64,000 nt of DNA, from contig CAYVRP010000014.1 of NCBI GenBank assembly GCA_964454025.1, positions 36,224 through 100,223 on the forward strand. Direction: 5' to 3'. The notes below the pieces were generated by a model. It was not told the origin of the DNA, made no database searches, and saw only the letters and a program-made list of their open reading frames with translations. Positions 43,413 through 52,918 of this stretch are shown one piece after another. A program made the translations under genes and the position numbers. Numbering within the stretch: position 1 is the first letter of the stretch; each line of letters begins with the position of its first letter. The DNA comes from JAFGBI01 sp964454025 (GTDB lineage: Bacteria; Myxococcota_A; Polyangia; Polyangiales; Polyangiaceae).

Positions 43413-44627
43413 TTAGCCGGGCGAGTCGCCAGTGCCAGGGTGAGCCTCGCGCCGGAAGATGCCCTTGGGCCCGGCGACCCAGAGCGCCTCGCGTGCCCGG
43501 CCGACCACGCAGACGAGCGGCGGATCGGGTCCCAGGACGCGCCGGAAGACCCGGCCGTCGAACCATGCGAGGCCGCCGTCCCCGACGACCCAGAGGTCCT
43601 CCTCGCCGGAGGCCCAGAGGGCCCGGGGCTCGGCGATCGGCGCCGGTTGCACCTGGACCTGCCCCGCGGTCAGGCGCACCAGACGCACGGAAGCTCGGTC
43701 CGCGGCGATGACCCAACGGTCGTCCGGCCCCAGCTCCCAGACGTCCCGGACGGTCGTGGCGGGCACGCCGACCGGCGACGCGACGAAGCCACGGGCCTCG
43801 AGCCGCCAGAGCCCGCCCGCGATCAGCGCGAAGACGCCGCTGCCCGCGAGGCGCACGGAGGAGAGCTCGATCCCCGCGACGGTCGACCAGCCCGTTCGCC
43901 GCTTGACCAGGCAGAGCTCGCCCTCCTTGCAGACGACCTCGGGGTCGTCGAAGCCGAGCACACCGAAGAGGGCGCCCGGACGCTCGCCGCCGAGGCGCCC
44001 GAGCTCGTCCGGAGCGGGAGTCCAGCCCGCGTCGCGGTAGCGCAGATATATCGGACGGCGCGTCGTCGCGGACGCGGGCTCCTCCGCCCACCAGTAGCCC
44101 ATGACCCGGGGGCGATCGTCGCGCCCCATGTACACGTCGAGCCTCGACCGCGGCGCCTGGGTGACGCTCGCGGGCAGCGGGATCGGCCGCCACTGGTCGT
44201 GATCGCGCAGGTAGGGGACGGCGCCGAGCGCCACGGCGCGCCGAGCGCCGAGCGAGAGGCTCGTCACCGGCTCGCCGAGCTCCCGGGTGAAGGGCACGAC
44301 GATGTTGGCGAGCGGCTCGGCGCTGCCGGTTTCGCTCGGGGAAGGCGCCGGCGCGCTCGCTCCCGGTCCGGGGGTCGCCGACTCGCCCGCCGACACCGGC
44401 GGAGCGGCCGCCATCATCCTCGGCCGGGCTGGCCTCGGCGGCGTCGGGCGCGTGCTCCGGGTGCAGGCGGCCGCGGTCGCGGCGAGCAACGCCGCGGTCG
44501 CGATGAGGCGCGTCGCCGGGATGGCTCGCGGGGCCACGCGCCTCCGACCGGAGCGCGCGTTCGAGCCGCCCTGGGGCTCCGGCCTCTCGGTTCGAGCGGT
44601 CGTGTCTTCGGGGAGCCTTGCCGTCAT
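43413..44627 (-). CDS. lipoprotein, beta-propeller-like, in Omp85 operon
   Basis: A 404-residue exported protein. The signal sequence ends in a probable lipobox TAAAC (Cys55) after an unusually long basic leader. A Pro/Ser linker follows, and the rest is a series of short beta blades with Trp and Asp-Gly turns ('GLWRLEARGFVASPVG', 'DVWELGPDDRWVIAADR', 'EDLWVVGDGGLAWFDGRVFRRV', 'EALWVAGPKGIFRRE'), which suggests a propeller. Its ATG overlaps the TGA of the Omp85 gene by one base, and the glycosidase gene follows 12 bp later. An envelope assembly or scaffold role is plausible; BamB is a propeller lipoprotein of the Bam complex, but similarity to it is only structural. Confidence 0.7.
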   Translation of the reverse strand: MTARLPEDTTARTERPEPQGGSNARSGRRRVAPRAIPATRLIATAALLAATAAACTRSTRPTPPRPARPRMMAAAPPVSAGESATPGPGASAPAPSPSETGSAEPLANIVVPFTRELGEPVTSLSLGARRAVALGAVPYLRDHDQWRPIPLPASVTQAPRSRLDVYMGRDDRPRVMGYWWAEEPASATTRRPIYLRYRDAGWTPAPDELGRLGGERPGALFGVLGFDDPEVVCKEGELCLVKRRTGWSTVAGIELSSVRLAGSGVFALIAGGLWRLEARGFVASPVGVPATTVRDVWELGPDDRWVIAADRASVRLVRLTAGQVQVQPAPIAEPRALWASGEEDLWVVGDGGLAWFDGRVFRRVLGPDPPLVCVVGRAREALWVAGPKGIFRREAHPGTGDSPG

Positions 44628-47600
44628 CAGAATAGTCCGATGCTGAAATGGAACGCGCCGAGGCTCTCCCAGGAGCGAGTCCCCGTCGAGTCACGGCGCG
44701 CGGAGTCGATCACGCGCTGCAGGTTCAGGCCATAGTCGAAGACGAGCGGACCGATGGGGGTCGTGACGCGCAGCCCGGTCCCCGTCGTGTAGCGCAGCCC
44801 GGTCGGGTCGATCGCGCTCGCCACGTCCACCCGGGCGGCGTCGGTCCAGAGGTTGCCGGCGTCGACGAAGAGCGCGGTCTCGATGGTGCCCGGCAGCAGG
44901 GGCACGCGGAGCTCGGTGCGCGGATTGACGAAGAAGTCTCCGCCGCGCACGACCACCTGGTCGATGGTGAGCTCCGTGGACGGGTCGAGCAGCTGTCGCG
45001 CGATGTCCTCGGGTACCAGGGAGTCCTGCAGGAAGCCGCGCAGGCTGTCGACGCCGCCGAGCGTGAAGAGACGATCGGGATAGGTCTGCGACCCCGGGAA
45101 GCGCTGCACGTTGACGCCCCAGCCGAGGCTCAGCGCGAGCGAGGTCCCCTCGCCCCCGAACGGGATGTACCCGGCGGCCCGGCTGGTGATCCGGAAGAAG
45201 TCGCTCACGACCGCGTCGAAGACGCCGGCGTTGGTCACGGTCGTCGGCGGGCGATCGAGCCGGAGCAGCTCGTCGAGCTCGTCGTCGGGGACCGCACGCA
45301 CGTGCTCGACGCGCGCGCCGAGGAAGGTTCCCCGCGTCGCCGCCAGGGGATCGTCGCGGCGGTCCCAGGCGGCGGAAACCTGCTGCGCGAACGCGACGGA
45401 GCGGCCCTCCGGGACCCGGAACAGGCGCGCCCGCCCCGGGTGATCGCGGACGTACGCGGCGAGCGAGCCCTTCCCCTCGACGCCGAAGATCCCCGCGTCG
45501 TTGAGCTCGAGCGACGGCCCGAGCTGGGCAGAAACCCGGCGCGAGGGGCGGTACATCAGCGTCACCAGCGCGGCGCTCTTCGAGATCCCGTAGTCCCGGG
45601 AGTTGTCGCGCAGCGACAGGCCCTCGACGCCGAGCCGGAACAGGGGGCTCAACCCCACGTCGGGGAACTCCACCGCCACCGAGAGCTGGCGCTCGAGGCG
45701 GGCGGCGATCCCCTCGCGCTCGCGGAGCTCGACGAACTTGGCCCGCACGTCGTCCTCCGCGATCAAGAAGTCGAAGAGGTAGTTCAGCTCGACGCGGGTG
45801 CGGAGCTGCATCGCGAGCCCGCCGAGATCGAGGTGCCCGTACTCGAAGGCGACGCGCGGGCCCTCGCCGGTGCTGAAGCCGAGCCGCGGCTCCACGTACT
45901 GCGGCGCCTTCTCCTGGAGCGTGATCACCACGGTCTTGCGCCGCTCCGGCACGGTGGGACCCTCGAGCTCGATCACGATCCCGGAGAAGACCCCGAGCAG
46001 GGCCAGTCGCTCCTCGGTCTTGCGCACCAGACTCCGGCGGTAGGGCTGGTCCACCGCGAGCGCGATCCGGCGCCGGATGACCGACTCCCGGGTGCGGCGC
46101 AGGCCGCGGATGACCACGCTGGAGACGATCACCCGCTCGCCCTCGTGGATGGAGAAGGTGACGCGGCCGCGCGTGTGGTCCAGCGAGAGCTCCGTCTCCA
46201 CGTCGACCTGGGCGAAGGCGAACCCCTCCTCGGCGTAGGCGTCGAGGAGCCGCCGCCGCGCGGCGGCGACCTCGGGCAGCGAGAGCGGCCGGCCGAGATC
46301 GAGACCGGCGATGCGCGCGAGGTCGCGCTCGACCAGGGCGTCGTGGCCGACGAAGGCCAGATCGTACAGCTCCGTCCGCGGGCCGAGCTGGATGGGGATG
46401 ACCAGCACCGCCTCCGGTTCGCAGCGTATTCCGCGCGCCGGATCCGGGGTGCAGGTGAGGGACGGTGGCAGCGGCGGCGGATCGAGCGGGAGCCCCTCGG
46501 CGTCGCGCTGGCAGACGGGCTGCGGGCGAGGGGGAGGGCCGAGGGGGACGCAGGCGTCCGGCGGCGAGTCCGGCGCGCAGGCCCGACGGACGAGGGTGAC
46601 GGGCCCGACCTTCGCCGAGAGGTAGCCCTCGGCACGGTACAGATCGCGCAGGTGCTTGAGCGCCCGGTCGTAGATCTCCGGGACGAAGGTGACCCAGGGG
46701 TTGTAGACCGGCGGCGCCACCCGGGCCCCGGTCACCTGCTTCGGCCCGTAGATGGCGTCGATCGCCGCCGGATCGACCGAGGTGAACACGCCGGTTTCCG
46801 GCAGCGCCTCGGAGAGGAAGCTGTCGATCTCGCGGCCGACGGCGCGGGCGTCGCGTTCGCCGGTCAGGCACGGGTACTCGCGCGCGACGACAGTGACCGG
46901 GAGCCCCTCGCGGACGGTGAAGGCGAGCTCGCGGGTCGTCGCGCCCGGGTCCTGTCGCTCGGCGACCGTCACCTCGACGTCGAAGAACCCGTGGCGGAGA
47001 TAGTGCGCGCGCAGCAGCGCGGCGAGGGTGTCCGGCGAACGGTCCTTCGCCTCGTCGAGCGCGAGCCCTCGCTCGAGCTGGGCGGCGTCGAAGGCCTGGT
47101 TACCCTCGAAGGTGAGCACGAAGTGCGGCCCGGCCGCGACCCTGATCTCGAGCACCGCCTCGGCGGGCGTGGCGCCCGGGCGGACCGCGTGCTGCACCGA
47201 GGCCTCGTGCCAGCCGCGAGCCCAGAGCGCCGCCTCGAGCGCCCGGTCCGCCTCGAGCAGCGCCTCCGCGTCGACGCGGTCGCCGATCGCGATCGCGTAG
47301 CTTCGCGCGACCACCTCGAGCTCGCCGGCGCGCCCGCGGGGCGTGAGGTCGAAGCGCCGGGCGACCACCCGTTGCGGCTCCCCTGCGGTGACGTGCACGA
47401 CCAGCACCGTCTCCATCGGGTCGTCGGTGTCCAGCGCCTCCACGCGCACCGTCGCGGTGGGGAAGCCGTGGTCGCGGTAGTGCGCCTGCACCCGCCCCGC
47501 GAGCACGGGCAGCTCCGGCGCGGTGACCTCTCCGCCCTCCTGGAGGGCCGCCGCGCGGAGGGTGCTCTCCGCGTCGAGCCGGGCTCCGAGGACGCGGACC

Positions 47601-48055
47601 TTGCGCACCACCCGGCGTCGGAGGACCACCACCCGGACGGCCACGCCGCCGATCACGGGCTCCGCCTCGACGCGCAGGCTGGCGAAGGCGCCCCCCTCCG
47701 CGAGTTCCGCCAGGAGACGCTCGGCCAGCTCCGGGGTGAGCGGGTCGCCGAGCCCGACCGTGCGCGGCGCCGGCGCCGTCACCCGCGCGCCCGTCTCGTC
47801 GATCACGTCGAGGCGTCGGATCGGCTGCCCCGCGAGCGTCGGGTCCAGCGCCGCAGCGTCGAGGCGGGGCACCCCGCCGTCCGCGACCTCGGCGAGCGCC
47901 GGCGGCCCTTGTAGCGTCGCGGCGAGCAGGAGCCCGCCGATCAGGAGCCGGCGCCCTGGCCGCCCGCGACTCGGCCCCGGACGCGGCACCATCGGCGCCA
48001 GGACGCAGCCCGCCACGCCGGCAGCGGGCGTGCAGGGGGGCGCCGCCTCGGCCAT
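44627..48055 (-). CDS. large Omp85/BamA-family outer-membrane protein
   Basis: An 1142-residue outer-membrane protein with a signal peptide ('LLIGGLLLAATLQGPPALAE'); start ATG 48055 or possibly 47992. Residues about 60-760 form a long periplasmic arm of POTRA-like units, e.g. 'LEVVARSYAIAIGDRVDAEALLEADRALEAALWARGW', 'HFVLTFEGNQAFDAAQLERG' and 'VVIRGLRRTRESVIRRRIAL'. A Pro/Cys-rich insert of about 60 residues lies near 525-585. The C-terminal barrel (about 780-1142) has the Omp85 pattern 'LGGVDSLRGF' and ends 'HFSIGLF' with the terminal Phe. E. coli BamA has 810 residues and five POTRAs, so this is clearly enlarged. Leads a three-gene operon. Confidence 0.9.
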   Translation of the reverse strand: MAEAAPPCTPAAGVAGCVLAPMVPRPGPSRGRPGRRLLIGGLLLAATLQGPPALAEVADGGVPRLDAAALDPTLAGQPIRRLDVIDETGARVTAPAPRTVGLGDPLTPELAERLLAELAEGGAFASLRVEAEPVIGGVAVRVVVLRRRVVRKVRVLGARLDAESTLRAAALQEGGEVTAPELPVLAGRVQAHYRDHGFPTATVRVEALDTDDPMETVLVVHVTAGEPQRVVARRFDLTPRGRAGELEVVARSYAIAIGDRVDAEALLEADRALEAALWARGWHEASVQHAVRPGATPAEAVLEIRVAAGPHFVLTFEGNQAFDAAQLERGLALDEAKDRSPDTLAALLRAHYLRHGFFDVEVTVAERQDPGATTRELAFTVREGLPVTVVAREYPCLTGERDARAVGREIDSFLSEALPETGVFTSVDPAAIDAIYGPKQVTGARVAPPVYNPWVTFVPEIYDRALKHLRDLYRAEGYLSAKVGPVTLVRRACAPDSPPDACVPLGPPPRPQPVCQRDAEGLPLDPPPLPPSLTCTPDPARGIRCEPEAVLVIPIQLGPRTELYDLAFVGHDALVERDLARIAGLDLGRPLSLPEVAAARRRLLDAYAEEGFAFAQVDVETELSLDHTRGRVTFSIHEGERVIVSSVVIRGLRRTRESVIRRRIALAVDQPYRRSLVRKTEERLALLGVFSGIVIELEGPTVPERRKTVVITLQEKAPQYVEPRLGFSTGEGPRVAFEYGHLDLGGLAMQLRTRVELNYLFDFLIAEDDVRAKFVELREREGIAARLERQLSVAVEFPDVGLSPLFRLGVEGLSLRDNSRDYGISKSAALVTLMYRPSRRVSAQLGPSLELNDAGIFGVEGKGSLAAYVRDHPGRARLFRVPEGRSVAFAQQVSAAWDRRDDPLAATRGTFLGARVEHVRAVPDDELDELLRLDRPPTTVTNAGVFDAVVSDFFRITSRAAGYIPFGGEGTSLALSLGWGVNVQRFPGSQTYPDRLFTLGGVDSLRGFLQDSLVPEDIARQLLDPSTELTIDQVVVRGGDFFVNPRTELRVPLLPGTIETALFVDAGNLWTDAARVDVASAIDPTGLRYTTGTGLRVTTPIGPLVFDYGLNLQRVIDSARRDSTGTRSWESLGAFHFSIGLF

Positions 48056-48075
48056 CACGCGGTCCGTGGCCGTCG

Positions 48076-48579
48076 TCAGCGCTGGCCGGCGAAGTGCTCG
48101 ACGATGGACTTGCGGGTCATGAACACGATGAGCACGACCGGGTAGATGAGCCCGACGCAACCGCCGACGACGCCGCCGACCATGCCGCCGATGGCCCCGC
48201 CCATGACCTCGGGCCGCGAGCTGTCCGCGAGCTCCATGAGGCCGGGGAAGAGGAAGACGACGTTCACCACCAGCCCGAGCAGACCGAACAGGATGGTGAA
48301 GGCGGCGTACGCCAGGCTCAAGAGCCGCCCCCAGCCCCGGTTCAGCAGCAGGCCGATCCCGGAGGCGATCAGCACGCCGACGAAGAGCGCCCCGAGGGCG
48401 CTCGACGCGTAGGTCCAGTAGAGCAGGATCGGCGACGAGCGCATCAGATCGTACACGGGGTTCGTCCCCGGCGTGGCCATCACCAGGCCCACCAACGAGA
48501 AGCCGACCCCGCACACGCCGAGCACGCCGAAGACGAGGTTCAGTACGCCGAAGACGGTGACGGCGGTCGGTCTGTTCAT
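48076..48579 (-). CDS. small four-span membrane protein, unknown function
   Basis: A 167-residue integral membrane protein with about four spans: residues 8-35 ('FGVLNLVFGVLGVCGVGFSLV'), 52-78, 85-112, and 128-155 (Gly-rich 'GGMVGGVVGGCVGLIYPVVLI'). The short polar C-terminus ends HFAGQR. I do not recognise the family beyond general similarity to small DUF4064-like proteins. It ends 20 bp before the Omp85 start on the same strand and may be co-transcribed with it. Confidence 0.75.
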   Translation of the reverse strand: MNRPTAVTVFGVLNLVFGVLGVCGVGFSLVGLVMATPGTNPVYDLMRSSPILLYWTYASSALGALFVGVLIASGIGLLLNRGWGRLLSLAYAAFTILFGLLGLVVNVVFLFPGLMELADSSRPEVMGGAIGGMVGGVVGGCVGLIYPVVLIVFMTRKSIVEHFAGQR

Positions 48580-48724
48580 CGGAGCCTCCCAGCAGGGACA
48601 CCAGCATACACGTCTCCGGCGGGGGCGGCAGGGCGCGCGAACCTGCGGCGCCCCCGGTCCGGGTTGCCAGGGCGGACCGGCTGGGATGGACTGTCCGGAG
48701 GGCGCCCCGGCGCCCCCGGTGCCC

Positions 48725-51133
48725 GTGAAAACGAGAGAGCTTCGCCACGGTGACCGGGCCGCTCCCTACGGGGCGCCGTCTCCGACCGGAGTGCGCGGCG
48801 TTCGGCTCGCCATCGCCCTGGTCGGGGCGACGGTCCTGCTCTTCGAGATCGCGCTTACGCGCCTCCTGAGCGTGGTCCTCTGGTACCACTGGGCCTTCTT
48901 CGCGGTATCGGTCGCGCTCCTGGGGCTCGCCTCGTCCGGGGTCGTCCTCGCGCTGGCGCGCCCGCGCCCGGGCTGGCTCCCCGCGGCGCTCGTCGTCGCG
49001 GGCGTGGCGCTGCCCGTCGCCGTGGTGGCCATTGTACAGGGGGCGCGGCCCGCCGGGGGGGGCGCGATCGTCTGGTGCTTCGCCGCGGCGTTGCCCGTGT
49101 TCTTCGCGCTCGGCGCCGCCACCTGCCTGCTCCTGCTCGGCGCGTCGGGGGATCGCGTCGCGCGCGTTTACGGCGCGGATCTGCTCGGCGCCGGCGCCGG
49201 GGCGCTCGCCGTCGTGCCCTTGCTCTCGCTCCTGCCAGCCCCGGCCGCGGCGGCGGCGCTCGGCTGCCTGCCGCTCGCCGCCGCGGTGCTCGTCCGCTCC
49301 AGCGCGTGGCGCTGGGCGGTCGTCGGGCTGGTCCTGATCGGGCTCGTCGTCGGCTGGGGCGAGCCGCTCCGGGTCCGCCACACCAAGACCTACGTGGAGG
49401 GGGGGGCGGCGCTTACGCCCATCCACGAGCGCTGGTCGCCCACCGTGCGCCTCACGGTGTTCGATCACGTGCTCTTCTCGGAGGAGCGAGCCCCGTTCGC
49501 CTGGGGCCCCGGCGAGCGCCGCGCGCTCGAGCCCGGGCCCGGCGAGCTCTGGGTGGAGCAGGACGGCTCTGCGGGCACGCCGATCACCCGGCTCACCGGC
49601 GATCCGCGCGCGCTCACCTACCTCTTCGACGACGTCACCGCCGTGGCCTACGCCGTCCGGCGGCCGCGGACGGTCGCGGTCCTCGGGGCCGGCGGCGGCC
49701 GGGACGTGCTCACGGCCCTGGCGGCCGGCGCCGAGCAGGTGACCGCGATCGAGCTCCACCCTGAGCTCGTCGCGCTGGTACGCGGCCCCTACGGCGACTA
49801 CGCGGGGCACCTCTACGACCGGCCCGACGTGACCGTCCTCACCGGAGACGGGCGCCAGGCCCTGGCGACCCGGCCCGCGCGCTTCGACCTCGTCGAGCTC
49901 TCCCTCATCGACAGCTGGGCGGCGACCGCGGCGGGCGCCTACACGCTCGCCGAGAACCACCTCTACACCCTCGAGGCCTTCCGGCTCTACTGGTCCCGGC
50001 TCACGCCGACGGGTCTCCTCTCCGCCAGCCGCTGGATGCGCGGCGGGTTCGGCGTCGAGTTGCCGCGGCTGGTGCTGCTGGCCCGGGCCGCGCTCGTCGC
50101 GGAGGGCGTCCCCGACCCGGAGGCGCACGTCGCCGTCGTGCAGGGGGCTGCAGTGGGCACCGGGCTGGTCGCGCGCGCGCCCTTCACCGCCGCCGAGCAG
50201 GCGGCGCTCCGCGCGGAGTCCGAGCGGCGCGGCTTCGTCGTGCACCTCCCCCTGGCCGCGCGGGACGAGCCCCCCGGGGTGATCGCCCAGGTCTTCGCTG
50301 CGGGTCCCGCCGCCTACGCCCGCCACGGGCTGCGGCTCGATCCCCCCACCGACGACCGCCCGTTCTTCTTCCAGACCGTCTCGCCGTTCGCTCCCCTCTC
50401 GCGGGCGGCGGCGCTCGATCTGGGCGTCAACGGCGAGGGCGTCTGGGCGCTGCAGCGCCTGCTCGTCGTGGTGGGGCTCGGCGCGCTCGCCCTCCTCGCC
50501 CTGCCGTTCTTCTTCGCGGAGCGCTTCACGCGCGGGGGGCTCGCGCGCGGGACGGCGTACTTCGCGGTCATCGGGCTCGCGTACTTCGCGATCGAGCTCG
50601 CCTGGCTCGGTCGCGCCTCGCTCGTGCTGGGGCACCCGAGCCTCGCGGCCACGGTCGTGCTGGGGAGCATGCTGACCGGCAGCGGGCTCGGCGCGCTCGC
50701 CGCGCCGCGCCTGGGTCTTGCCGGCCTCCGGCGCGCCGGGGTCGGCGTCCCCCTGCTGATCGTGGCCGTGACCGCCCTGCTCGGCTGGCTCGGCGCGGCG
50801 GGCTCGGGGCTGCCCTGGGGATGGCGCGCCGCGGGCGTCGCTGCGGGGGTCGGCCTCGCCGGCGTAGCCATGGGTCCGTTCTTTCCGCTCGGCTTCGCGC
50901 GCTTCGGCGACGCGAACAAGGCCTGGTTCTGGGCCGTCAACGGCGCTGCGAGCGTGGTCGCCGCGGCTTACACCGTCGCCCTCACCATGGAGCTCGGTTT
51001 CCTGCGGGTGACGCTGCTCGGCGCCGGGCTCTACTTGCTCGCCGTCGGGCTGCTATGGGGGCGCCCGGCCGCGATCCCCCACCCGACCGAGGACGAACGG
51101 GGGAGCCCCGTCGGCGCGGGGGCAGCGGGCTAG
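48725..51133 (+). CDS. membrane protein with internal spermidine-synthase-like domain
   Basis: An 802-residue protein. It begins with about six to eight membrane spans (first: 'IALVGATVLLFEIALTRLLSVV'). An AdoMet/decarboxylated-AdoMet Rossmann domain follows at about 315-530 with motif 'VAVLGAGGGRDVLTALAAGAEQVTAIELHPELV' and 'VTVLTGDGRQAL'. A second set of about six spans comes after residue 580. The pattern is known for fused MFS/spermidine-synthase proteins of unclear role. Start uncertain: GTG 48719, 48725 or 48791. Its TAG overlaps the convergent stop of the next gene. Confidence 0.83.
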   Translation: MKTRELRHGDRAAPYGAPSPTGVRGVRLAIALVGATVLLFEIALTRLLSVVLWYHWAFFAVSVALLGLASSGVVLALARPRPGWLPAALVVAGVALPVAVVAIVQGARPAGGGAIVWCFAAALPVFFALGAATCLLLLGASGDRVARVYGADLLGAGAGALAVVPLLSLLPAPAAAAALGCLPLAAAVLVRSSAWRWAVVGLVLIGLVVGWGEPLRVRHTKTYVEGGAALTPIHERWSPTVRLTVFDHVLFSEERAPFAWGPGERRALEPGPGELWVEQDGSAGTPITRLTGDPRALTYLFDDVTAVAYAVRRPRTVAVLGAGGGRDVLTALAAGAEQVTAIELHPELVALVRGPYGDYAGHLYDRPDVTVLTGDGRQALATRPARFDLVELSLIDSWAATAAGAYTLAENHLYTLEAFRLYWSRLTPTGLLSASRWMRGGFGVELPRLVLLARAALVAEGVPDPEAHVAVVQGAAVGTGLVARAPFTAAEQAALRAESERRGFVVHLPLAARDEPPGVIAQVFAAGPAAYARHGLRLDPPTDDRPFFFQTVSPFAPLSRAAALDLGVNGEGVWALQRLLVVVGLGALALLALPFFFAERFTRGGLARGTAYFAVIGLAYFAIELAWLGRASLVLGHPSLAATVVLGSMLTGSGLGALAAPRLGLAGLRRAGVGVPLLIVAVTALLGWLGAAGSGLPWGWRAAGVAAGVGLAGVAMGPFFPLGFARFGDANKAWFWAVNGAASVVAAAYTVALTMELGFLRVTLLGAGLYLLAVGLLWGRPAAIPHPTEDERGSPVGAGAAG

Positions 51134-51501
51134 CGATCCGGCTCCCCGCGGGTGTCGTTCGTCGCCGGGCTCGCCCGGTCGCCGAGCAGGCGCGCGAGCG
51201 CGGTCGCGCGGGCCGCCGCCGAGACGGCCTCGCGCTCTCGCCCCGCGGCCGCCAGCAGCTCCGCCTCCTCGGCGAGGAGCTGGGCCACGGCGCGGAGCTG
51301 CTCGGGGTGGCGCAGGAGCCGCCCGAGCGAGCCCGCGTCGAGCGAGGAGACGAGGTGCGGGTTCAGCCCCAGCTCCTCGATCGCGCCCCGGATCTCCTCC
51401 AGGCCCGCCTCGAGGCGGCCGTCGGCCTTGCACCTCGCGATGCGGGCCAGCGCCGCCGCGAGCTGCTCGATGATCCGCTGGACGTAGTCGTACCGCTGCA
51501 T
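51130..51501 (-). CDS. small helical protein, DUF6483-like
   Basis: A 123-residue, all-helical, soluble protein beginning 'MQRYDYVQRIIEQLAAALARI' and continuing with 'GLEEIRGAIEELGLNPHLVSSLDAG' and a long helix at about 65-105. The opening resembles the small DUF6483 family as I remember it. No function is known. It converges on the spermidine-synthase-like gene with a 4-bp overlap in which the palindrome CTAG supplies TAG stops on both strands. Confidence 0.65.
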   Translation of the reverse strand: MQRYDYVQRIIEQLAAALARIARCKADGRLEAGLEEIRGAIEELGLNPHLVSSLDAGSLGRLLRHPEQLRAVAQLLAEEAELLAAAGREREAVSAAARATALARLLGDRASPATNDTRGEPDR

Positions 51502-51583
51502 GGGGCACTCGCGCGCTGCCGCCCATCCCAGCAGCGGCGGCGGGGCGCGGGGCCCGTCCGCTCCCGGAGGGGCCCCGGCCGGG

Positions 51584-52918
51584 TCAGCGAACCTCGGGGA
51601 TCTCGTTGGAGGCGCAGCCGAAGGTCAGATCGAGCGACGCGCCGACGTCGTTCTCCACGTCCGCGCAGGTCTGCCCGCAGAGGATCACGCGGTCCCCCTC
51701 GTAGTACCAACCCTGGTCGCAGCCCGGATCGCTCGCGCGCTTGATGAGGTAGCTCTGCCCCGCGCCGTTGGTCACCACCAGGTTGACCTCGTCGCGGTTG
51801 ATCACCTGCCCCGCGGGCGGGAGCGGGATGTCGTACTCGCAGCCGACCATCGTCCCCGTGATGCTCGCCAGCGCCGCCGACAGGCCGGCGGCGAAGTCGG
51901 GCTCGACGCTCATGTCGAAATGGCAGAAGGGTGCTGCCGAGCCGAGGTCGTGATCGCAGCCGGCGGTCGCGGTGCCGCCGAGCTCGGCCGCCACCGAGAG
52001 CCACTCGCGCACGTCCTCGCCCGTCGTCTCGTTCTCTTCGCTCCCGGGCGAGCCGATGATCCACGTCCTGGTGCCGTCGGTCGCGAGCGCGGCGGCGATC
52101 TCGGCCTGGATGGCGTCCTTGTCGGTCGGGTTGGCGGGCGAGCAGCTCCCCCCGGCGGGACCCGTGGCACAGTCGATGGTGAGCGTCGGCTGGCCGTCGG
52201 TGATGAGCAGCATGTTCTTCTGCCCGGGCGCGCCGGTGGCGGCGCGCAGCCCCTGGTTCAGCCCCCAGACGTAGGCGCCGTGGGTGGGGGTGCAGCCGCC
52301 GGGGCCGGCTGCGGCGATGGACCCCGAGATGAGCTGTCGCTGCTGGGAGTCCGCGCCGCCGAGCGGTCCCGGACCGACGGCCCCGTTGACGTTCACGCAC
52401 TCGGTCAGGTCCACGCCGGAGGGCCCGTTGTAGATCCCCTCGTTGGGGTAGAACATGATCCCCACCCACGCCGAACCGGGCAGCGCGTCGACGGCCGCCA
52501 GCAAAGCGTCGCGGGTGATGTTCCACTTCGAGGTGGTGCTGTTGGGCGCCGCGCTGGCCATCGACTGGCTGGTGTCCACCACGATCATCAACGTGGCCGG
52601 GCCGCCCTCCGGCTCGGCCGACCCCCCCGCGCAGACCGAGTCGGTCCCCACCAGCGCCTCTGCTTGCTCCGGCGTGAGCTCGACCCTGCCGCCCTCGTAG
52701 GAGCCGCTGCCGGTGGCGCCGGTGCCCACGAGGACGTTGCCGCCACCCCCCACGTTGCTGGCGCCCTGACCGCCGCCGCCGCCGTCACCTCCGGAGTCGT
52801 CGTCGCCGCAGGCCCCGATCAGCGCCAGGGCCAGAACGGCAGGCAGCCAGCGGCCGAGTCCACTTCGGCTCACGACGCGACGAGAGGAGAGCTCACGGTT
52901 CCTGCCGGTTCGAGTCAT
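51584..52918 (-). CDS. von Willebrand factor A domain lipoprotein
   Basis: A 444-residue exported protein with lipobox LIGAC (about Cys37) and a short Gly/Ser stalk. A vWA domain at about 108-365 has the MIDAS motif D-T-S-Q-S-M, 'KNMLLITDGQPTL' and 'DGTRTWIIGSPGSEEN'. The C-terminal beta region includes 'LPPAGQVINRDEVNLVVTNGAGQSYLI' and ends in a disulfide-rich 'WYYEGDRVILCGQTCADVEND'. Closely related in plan to other Polyangia vWA lipoproteins. Probably binds protein or glycan at the surface. Confidence 0.85.
   Translation of the reverse strand: MTRTGRNRELSSRRVVSRSGLGRWLPAVLALALIGACGDDDSGGDGGGGGQGASNVGGGGNVLVGTGATGSGSYEGGRVELTPEQAEALVGTDSVCAGGSAEPEGGPATLMIVVDTSQSMASAAPNSTTSKWNITRDALLAAVDALPGSAWVGIMFYPNEGIYNGPSGVDLTECVNVNGAVGPGPLGGADSQQRQLISGSIAAAGPGGCTPTHGAYVWGLNQGLRAATGAPGQKNMLLITDGQPTLTIDCATGPAGGSCSPANPTDKDAIQAEIAAALATDGTRTWIIGSPGSEENETTGEDVREWLSVAAELGGTATAGCDHDLGSAAPFCHFDMSVEPDFAAGLSAALASITGTMVGCEYDIPLPPAGQVINRDEVNLVVTNGAGQSYLIKRASDPGCDQGWYYEGDRVILCGQTCADVENDVGASLDLTFGCASNEIPEVR

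Noticed and set aside
44648..47914. Plus-strand frame of 1088 residues
   Set aside because: It is antisense to the Omp85 gene, rich in Arg/Glu/His, and has no domain; a typical mirror frame in GC-rich DNA.
48056..50635. Upstream extension of the minus-strand Omp85 frame to about 2000 residues
   Set aside because: This part is antisense to the spermidine-synthase-like and four-span protein genes, is Arg/Gly/Glu-rich without motifs, and lies before a clear signal peptide at 48055.
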